Under the pieces are notes generated by a model. The model saw only the letters and a list, made by a program, of their open reading frames with translations. It did not search any database and was not told where the DNA came from. Positions 56,716 through 64,000 of a stretch of 64,000 bases of DNA are shown here, one piece after another. The number at the start of each line of letters is the position of its first letter. Position 1 is the stretch's first letter. The DNA comes from Eleusine coracana subsp. coracana (lineage: Eukaryota; Streptophyta; Magnoliopsida; Poales; Poaceae), in NCBI GenBank assembly GCA_032690845.1, contig CM064417.1, positions 12,368,501 through 12,432,500 on the forward strand. Direction: 5' to 3'. The translations under genes and the position numbers were made by a program.

Positions 56716-58407
56716 TATTTTTTTTTTCAACATACCAACATTGTGTGATGAAGACTTCTAAATGAACAATAGCATAACGTATGCGCCGTCTTATATGTAT
56801 TATTCAATGTTGTCACAACAGACAGGTGGTGGAAAATTCTCTGTATAATTATGAAAATATTAGTTATATGTGAAAGGAACAATTATTCAAAATTAGACTG
56901 AGATTTTCATTATTTATAGGATTGAGATATATCATTATGATTTATTTTCTTTGTTTGTATATTTTACTAAAATAAATAAATTATATTCTCTAGCTATCTA
57001 ATGTAAGCATTTATATGTTTAGTCAAACTATGTTAGCTTGATTGTTAATATTGATAAAAATAAATTATTTGATGATGAATTTAAGTCACACCACTTTTTA
57101 TTTGGATAATCAAAATAAAAATGGTTTGACTTTAACTGAGCCACCCTGAACATAAGGCACCGGTCCCACATTACTAATGCATCTATCCTTAAGGAATGCA
57201 CAATTTATACTCATCATCAGCTGCCACCATCCATATTTGTTGATTCAGTTCAAAGAAAAAACCATCCATGTTGATTGATGCTCTTGTGCACGCAACAGAA
57301 CAAACATTTAGATCCAACGTGAACTGTTTGACGTCGAAACAGCTGTATTCTTGCGATGACAATTTTAAATTAAATTACTTTTCCCAATAAGAAATGCCAA
57401 GAATATATATAATAGTTATTCTTGATCGGTGGCACAAGAAAACCGAATTGACTTAGAAACTGCAGGTATCCAAGAACATGCTGCTCCAAAGTCTAAATGA
57501 ATACAGTTAATTACGGATAACAGCAAAATTGATAATTTATTAGTTTACGGAGGCTCATTTTCATATTTTATCGATTGCAACACGTGGAAATAATATTTTT
57601 TAAAAAAAGAACAAAAATAGTAGTAATTTGTGAAAGTGGCAGTGAAAATAATTTTAAAGTATTCTGATCATTTTCATATATTTCCATTTTAAAATAAAAC
57701 TATGGTCGAGCGATGTAGGTAATTATCACGTTGAGTATCTTTATTATAGCTAATCCTTCCAAAAGAAAGTTATTATTTGGGTCAGAAACAAATCATACAT
57801 TTCTCTACAAAAAATTTACCTCCTTCCTACTTTCGTAGGTCTATTTTTTCAATACAGGCAACAACTAGTTATTGACGTATGTCATTGGAGCAGCTAATTA
57901 AGCTGTATGTAATTTCAATTTATTCTTAGATGCATAATTGTGCCAACACTTCTTATATAAAAGTATTCTTATCATACATATTTAATTATTAAAATATTTG
58001 TTCTATCCTTGTTACACTTCGTGATTTATGTTTTCAATTGCTAATACTGATTCCTCATCAATACCGTTTATTTTTAGTTGAAATAATATTATTTCTAACT
58101 TTACCATAACACTATACCGTATTCATTTTTAGCAGTATCATTATCTATTTTCCTTTTAAAAATATATATAAAAAGAAAAACAATTGTGACTTCTTTAATT
58201 TCGACCATTTTCATACGCTTTCATCCCCTGAGTAAATGAACGGTCAGGCAAACAGGTAATTTGATAATCTTAATATTAGAAATACTGGACATGACACGCC
58301 TTGCAGGAAATATCAACGACGAAAGCCGATTCGAGAAATTGTGTACGGCTGATTTCAAGTCCATCCAAGGAGTCAAAAATGAGAGACGGCAAACTCCCTC
58401 GTAACGC
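56716..58407. other. AT-rich intergenic region
   Basis: The part 56930-57125 matches 37540-37760 and marks the right edge of the duplicated segment. No DDE exon of a mariner transposase and no other gene were found. Confidence 0.5.
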
Positions 58408-58525
58408 GGATGGTGAGGGATAACGGTAGAATGGCGGTTCCGAGTCCATGAAGAGGCGGATGAGGGATAACGGCAGAATGGCGGTTCTGAGTTCATGAAT
58501 AGGTGGATGAGGGATAACGGTAGCG
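58408..58525. repeat. Tandem repeat of about 47 bp (2.5 copies) upstream of the pectinesterase gene
   Basis: The unit GAGGGATAACGG-AGAATGG with CGGTTC-GAGT-CATGAA is repeated with small differences, about 270-390 bp before the pectinesterase ATG. Confidence 0.75.
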
Positions 58526-58798
58526 GCAGCAGCAGGGCCATGTGTAATTGAGGGATATACGCGCGCCGACGAGGTGATTAATGGACGTAATCTCACCGCG
58601 ATTTTGGAATGATTATTCTCCAGCAGACAGAAGATACAGTGTAATGGAACACACGTCTAGACAAGGAAACATGGGATATCAACTTTGATTACTCCCCATA
58701 TCCAGCCACGATGACGAGTACATATTTCCGATTTTGCTCGTGTTCTTGTTCCTACCCTCCATTCGCGTACGTCTCTCCCATCTTCTCTCGGGAGAGAT

Positions 58799-60106
58799 AT
58801 GAAGCATGGGCTACCGGATTTGGCCAAAGTGGCCCTAGTCGTTGAAGTCGTCGTCGTGCTAGCTTCCTTGGCCATACTTGAAGGAGGTTGCGACGCTCCA
58901 GCTCCAGGGATCGTGGTGAAAAGCATCTACGTGAACCGGAACGGCGGTGCCGACTTCAAGTCCATCCAAGAAGCCATCGGCTCTGTGCCGCTCGGCAACG
59001 ACCAGTGGATCCGGGTGCATGTCGCCGCGGGTATCTACAAGTAAGTAAGTCCCGTGTGCCCTGTGTAGTTCAGATGCAAAATTCATCCAAAGTTGTATGT
59101 AGCGCTCTTTGTTCTGAAACGGCCAAATTGTTTTTGTACTGTGGTGTTGAAGTGAGAAGGTGAGCGTACCTCAGAACAAGAGCTTCATCCTGCTGGAAGG
59201 CGAGGGGGAGTACCAGACGTCGATCGAGTGGTCAGACCACGCCGGCGGCGACTCCGACACGGCCAGCTCCCCGACGTTCGCCGTGTTCGCCACCGACTTC
59301 ATGGCGCGCGACATCGCATTCAAGGTCCGATAGATCCGCCTCATCTTCATTATTTTTCGTGTGGAGTTATGCTCGACTGAATTATTGCTTGATTATTTGC
59401 ACAGAACACGTACAAAGGGGACGGTCAGACGTCGCCGGCGGTGGCGGCGCTGGTGGCCGGCGACCGGGCGTCGTTCTACCGGTGCGCGTTCATCAGCCTG
59501 CAGGACACGCTGTGCGACCTGGAGGGGCGGCACTACTACGAGGGCTGCTACGTCGTGGGCACCACGGACTTCATCTTCGGCAACGGCCAGACCATCTTCC
59601 AGTCCTGCCGGATCTCCACGGCCGCCATGCCCTTCCCGCCGGGCTTCATCACGGCGCAGGGCCGGAGCAGCGACGACGAGACCACCGGGTTCGTGTTCCG
59701 GGACTGCACGGTGGACGGCGTCGCGCCCACGTATCTGGGACGCGCGTGGCGAGCATACGCCAGGGTCATCTTCTACCGGACCGACATGTCCAATGTCGTT
59801 GTCAGAGAGGGGTGGGACGCATGGAACTACAAGGGCAGCGAGTGAGTCATTCATGGCGCGTTAATTTGTTGATCGATCGGGCGTTTTGCTGCCAGACTCT
59901 GTTGATCTGACCGATGTCTGATCGTTTTGATGTTGCGCGCATGCAGGAGCACGCTCACGATGGCGGAGGCAGAGTGCACCGGGCAAGGGGCTAACCGCAC
60001 GGGGAGGGTGCCGTGGTCGAAGACGCTGACCGGTGATGAGCTCGCCAAGTTCGTCAGTGTCTCTTACGTCTCCGCTGATGGCTGGCTCAACGCACAGCCA
60101 CACTAG
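58799..60106 (+). CDS. Pectinesterase (carbohydrate esterase family 8), four exons, 336 residues
   Basis: It removes methyl esters from cell-wall homogalacturonan. Exons: 58799-59040, 59153-59324, 59405-59841 and 59947-60106; all introns are GT-AG and the joined frame is open. The N-terminus has a hydrophobic segment (VALVVEVVVVLASLAILEGG) suiting a signal peptide. No inhibitor-like pro-region is present. Motifs: IYVNRNGGADFKSIQEAI, IYNEKV, SLQDTL (Q171, D172), TTDFIFG (D193) and YLGRAW (R251, W253). The two catalytic aspartates and the arginine are intact. The QAVAL glutamine is replaced (SPAVAA), as I recall for some plant clades. It ends 182 bp before the long LTR. Confidence 0.9.
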
Positions 60107-60287
60107 AATCTGTGTAGCCAGCAACACTAATAATGTGATGACGAAAGATATACAGGTTCCTTTTCTTCTTTGGGAGAGGATTCACGAGGAGATTGATGAT
60201 ATATGACATGTTAGACCACATCAGGCAGTCGAAAAATGTTCCTGCATCTCAGCATTACCTACAAAAGACATTTTGAGGATATATAGG
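60107..60287. other. 3' flank of the pectinesterase gene
   Basis: The gap of 181 bp to the LTR presumably includes the 3' untranslated region. The five bases before the LTR are ATAGG. Confidence 0.6.
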
Positions 60288-63200
60288 TGTCACATCCTCA
60301 TGTGAACAAGATCCCTGGACAAAAGTTTGAACTGGAAATTTGATCAAATTTGGAAGCCATTTAAGCTAAATTGAATGCCGATTGACCTACAATTCAAATA
60401 TTTGCAACATAATATAGTACCACCAAAAATATATGTGGTAGGTCCTGGTGAAATAGAATTTTGGTGAATTTACCATAATTTTATCTCACCATTTAATGCC
60501 CCAAATAAATGGTCAAATAACCAAAAACCATCATTCTTAATAAAATTTCTATTCACATTTTATTAAGAACTAATGGCAGTTAGCATTTTTGTAAAATCAC
60601 GCACATTATGAGGAGTTTGCCCATATTTTTAGTTTCATTTGATCAGCATTGGATTAATCCCCACAAAAATAACAAGCATCAGTGGTTTATAGGAGATTTG
60701 AAATAAATGAACAAGGAAAAACCCTGTGGGACCCACCTGTCGGCCGCACTGAGGAAACACACCGGGGGCGACGCGCGCTCGCCCCGCTCGCGCGTCGCCG
60801 CATATCCGCCGGCGTACGGTCAATAGCCGTTGCCGCGGATAGACTGCCCCACCACCACTCCGACATCCCCTTTGTTCCCTCCCCTGCTGTCCGAACGCGC
60901 CACTCCCTCTGTTTTCTCTCTGTTCTCACCACTGTGGCCCCGCCATTGCAGCCTCGGCAGAGCTCCATGCCGCCGTCGCTGCACCGCCTCCCCATCCCGG
61001 CCATCAACGCTCGGAGCACCGCCACGCCATCTGCAAACCTCCCGCGAAGCCTCTTCCCTTTTCCCTCCACCGAACCGTCGTCGATTGACGGTTCTTCCCC
61101 GCCTCCGACCGCAGCTCCACCTCGTCGCACGAGCTACTCGGTGAGTCCTGGTTTGATTCCTTCCGTGTGCTCGTCGCCCTCGATCCCGCAAACCCTCCGG
61201 TGCTCACCCGACCCTCTTCTGTGCAGATCCGACGCCGGACCACCGTCGCCACCCGCCGTCGCTCCGCCTCACCGTCGTCGTACTAGCCCTGGTGAGCCGC
61301 CTCGCTCCCTCTCGCACGCCGCATGTTCGCTCTCACCCACCAACCGTCGTCGTGCAAATGCAGCTCCCGCCATCAACCCGGCTGGCCGTCGTGCCCACGC
61401 CACCGCGCGCGGCCGAGTGCCGCCGTCCCGCGCGCGCTCGGCTCGGTCAAGCTGGCCAATGGGCCACACTGGCCACTGGGCTGCACCCGCCTAGGCTAGA
61501 TCTAGCCCAGGAGTGCCCCTTCACGTGTGTTTTGGCCCACTAGGCTGTCGCGATGCGGCCCATGAACACAAAAATTAGTTTTCTCCCTTTATTCATTTCT
61601 AGAAAAATATTAAAAATTGTAAAATACATAGTAAAGTAATTAATACAAATTTTAAAGCAAGGTAAATTTTGTTGGCCTTGTCTGGACTTGAACTATTGTA
61701 AAAAAATACTAAACCACGTTGTATGTTAATATTATTTTAAGAAATAAAATAAATGATAAAAACACTTATAAATTCGTAACTAATTATAGGGAGCGGATAA
61801 AATCTTGAAACTTGGCCACCAATTATATTGTTCAGTTTCTAGTCTCCCTGGGAAATGTCTTGAGGGGGAGTCTCTATATATTTTAGTCATAATTAAAATT
61901 AATACTCTTTTCCTTATTTTAATTATTTAAAATTATTGGCTCATTGCATGTCTATGAAATTTGGGCCATAATTCACCCCTGGCATGACCTAGTTATAGTA
62001 AATCCCCCATATGCATTTGGTTTCTAGAACAATGCTAAAATAATTAAGTGTCTGGTAGCTCTAATAATTCACTGGGCGTCATAAATTCATTCCGATATTT
62101 TGGGTTGATTGATATGATATGTCTTTCATGTCAAACATCATATAAGTTATGGGTAATGCCTTGACCAGCACACCCTAGTATTGTGCACGTTGCACCTCTG
62201 TCCGGTTATCATGCCCCACCATACTTTTATACAACGTCATCGCGATAAGATACTGGAGTCCATGAAGGAAATACATTAAACGCACTCACCCTATGCCTCT
62301 ACTATACATGTTATATTTAAAGAACAAATGAACACACCTTGTGCTCATCATACCTGTCAGTCTTACTTAAATGGTCTGCCATGAATCTTCTCTCATGCAC
62401 AGCAGCACGTTTGCATCATGTAGATCACGAGGTGAACCACGTGGAGACGGGACCGAAGCAGGAGCCAGAAGGAGCCGTTGGTGTCGTAACTGACCAGGAG
62501 CAGAACCCAGACAAGCCCTGGTGCATCCCACCTGTTTTAATTTTTACTCTATTACTAGTTAGGTATGTAGGCTTGACTATGCATTAAGTGATAGGAGTTG
62601 GTTGAAACCCTAGCATTGCAGTAGGTTCCTTCTTCCCGATATTTAGCCTCAGGACGGTAGTCGCTCTGCTTAATTTAGGACGACTATTCACCGAGTGGTA
62701 TGGAGACCACTCGTAGACAGGAAATGTTATCCCTGGGGAATGATGACGGATGAAGAAAGGTGTGGATGGAATCACAATAAAGACTGAACGGGCAACTAGG
62801 TGGAAAGGGAAGTACAGTTTGTCTTCAAGGAGGTCGTCCCGTCCGAGTCACCTAAGACTACGCCTCGTGTCTGGCCCATGGGATCAAGTTTGAACGTACT
62901 ATTTACATGCTGGAGTTATAGGCCCAGTAAACCAACGTAGCTACGACTACTGCCTGGTCGGAATATAGCCTTCTCCCTTCTTTGGTGAAACTAGGGCTGA
63001 GAGGAGGGAGCAATCCACCCACGACTGGCGGCACGGGGCGGATCGCGTTGGGGGACCCTTCTCGGGGGAGTCTAAACCCGGAAGACCCTGCGGTACCGTA
63101 AGCGAAAGGTTGCTCCATGCGGCTTCCAAGAAGCGCGTATGGGTCGTGCAAGCAGGTTTCTCCTGCAGGATATAAATTGATTCGAGCCGCTGACCCTCAC

Positions 63201-63989
63201 AGTAACGAGTACCACTTGATCGCTGCTCCGGAACAGTGTCGGAAGCCATTAAGATGATGAGTGAGTTTAATACTGCTGTTTGAAATTATTAAGATTATTT
63301 TGCAACCTTGATTGTTATAGCTTTAGTGCAAACTAAATTTATTAATTTCCGCATGACAACTTAGCTTGCTGCTAAAACTTGAAAAAAAATAAGGATCCAC
63401 TCTTAGACTGGCTTTCTGGCAACATAAACCCTATCCCTAGCCTTTGCATGTCTAGGTGTCGGCTGTAGTTGGCAATTTTGTCAGGTCAGTCTTGCTGAGT
63501 AAATTAGTTACTCAGAGCATAGCTCTATGTGGTTTTCAGATGACCAGGGTGGAGACTACCACTGCGGTGGGAGATTCCACTGGGAAGGCTAGCGCCCTGA
63601 CTGCTGGAACATCGAGTGAGAGTTGTGCACGAACGAAGATGAGGAGTAGTCCCTTGATTGCTGGTACGGTGTTCGGGCAACACACCTATTATGGCCGGAT
63701 TGTTCAAATTGTTCACTGTATGTCGCTGTGAGAGGACGATTGTATCTTATCTATCCCATCCAACTATTTGAATCACTGTTGAATAATTTCGCTTCCGTAT
63801 TTTATTTTATTAAAACTCTAATTTGTAATATAAATTCAGATTTATGTAAAAACTCTGTACTCTACCTATGTTCTTGTTGCAACTATATTCTTCTGTCATG
63901 TATTGTCCTATTAGATGTCACAGCGCGTGTCGCCACCCGAGAAAGATCCTGGAACGGAGCCATCTCCTTGGTAAGACGGTTCTGTGACA
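60288..63989 (+). repeat. Very long LTR (3.70 kb), plus orientation, 5' LTR of a gypsy-type element
   Basis: It begins TGTCACATCCTCATGTGAAC and ends TTCTGTGACA, then GCG and the first eight bases of a primer-binding site (TGGTATCA) at the window edge. It is the same family as 8001-11661 in the opposite orientation. A GC-rich part (60720-61500) is probably the promoter and transcript start region. The internal region and second LTR lie beyond the window. Confidence 0.87.
63456..63731 (+). other. Small ORF conserved in both long LTRs (91 codons here)
   Basis: The plus-strand ORF begins MSAVVGNFVRSVLLSKLV and contains QMTRVETTTAVGDSTGKA. The left LTR copy (8334-8534) reads almost the same for 66 codons, then has a stop where this copy continues. 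It has no recognised domain. Confidence 0.4.
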
Positions 63990-63992
63990 GCG

Positions 63993-64000
63993 TGGTATCA
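63993..64000 (+). promoter_or_regulatory. Start of the primer-binding site of the right long-LTR element
   Basis: TGGTATCA, the first eight bases of the initiator-tRNA-Met site, cut by the window end. It has the same three-base spacing (GCG) from the LTR as the left copy. Confidence 0.8.

Noticed and set aside
59359..59910. Other plus and minus frames over pectinesterase exon 3
   Set aside because: Arginine/alanine-rich shadow frames of a GC-rich exon. The real frame has QDTL, DFIFG and LGRAW.
60682..61494. 270-codon ORF at the start of the right long LTR
   Set aside because: Pro/Ser/Arg-rich low-complexity translation of the GC-rich LTR part. The left LTR does not keep the same frame.
1..64000. 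tRNA and rRNA genes
   Set aside because: No cloverleaf-type A/B box pairs or rRNA cores were recognised by eye. A tRNAscan or covariance search could overturn this.

Overview
The window is nuclear DNA of a grass (Poaceae). It holds GC-rich plant exons with GT-AG introns, Del/Tekay-like Ty3/gypsy and SIRE-like Ty1/copia retrotransposons, plant LINEs, hAT, CACTA-like and Mutator-like transposons, a Helitron and a mariner-type DNA-binding gene. I cannot name the species from sequence alone. Most of the 64 kb is transposon-derived; only three genes look intact.

Left flank (1-13,500): a decayed chromodomain-type Ty3/gypsy element on the minus strand (pol 9-3982, primer-binding site about 4880, 5' LTR about 4899-5650). 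It apparently sits inside the internal region of a second minus-strand gypsy-like element, whose very long LTR is 8001-11661. A plus-strand LTR of the same long-LTR family (60288-63989) closes the window on the right, so the two ends form an inverted repeat of about 3.7 kb per arm.

13,500-27,900: a broken SIRE-like copia element on the plus strand. Its gag-pol reading frame is split by a 5.6-kb Helitron (16188-21763) inserted between A and T.

28,000-34,700: a tandem duplication of about 0.7 kb; an apparently intact gene for a small tail-anchored membrane protein (30447-30998), with a 38-base poly(G) tract against its start; a Mutator-like element with a perfect 9-bp target duplication and GC-rich cargo (32582-33609); and an intact single-exon DEDDy 3'-5' exonuclease gene (34000-34623).

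35,500-57,100: the exonuclease and a divergently oriented mariner-derived gene occur twice, at 34.0-37.8 kb and 54.2-57.1 kb, as a dispersed segmental duplication. Decay is reciprocal: copy A keeps the exonuclease and has a LINE-wrecked mariner gene; copy B keeps most of the mariner gene and only a piece of the exonuclease. Between the copies lies a minus-strand vacuolar cation/H+ exchanger (CAX) pseudogene of ten recognisable exons (49434 to 38488). It carries frameshifts in two exons, a lost GNA motif, and one 7.6-kb intron filled with two LINEs, a hAT piece, CACTA-like subterminal repeats and a short LTR remnant. A FAR1-type Mutator element sits about 500 bp upstream of its ATG.

Right flank: an intact four-exon pectinesterase gene (58799-60106, 336 residues) lies 182 bp from the long LTR. 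The pectinesterase (cell wall), the exonuclease (nucleic acid processing) and the tail-anchored protein have no obvious functional link; the window is a small gene island in nested repeats, not a pathway cluster.
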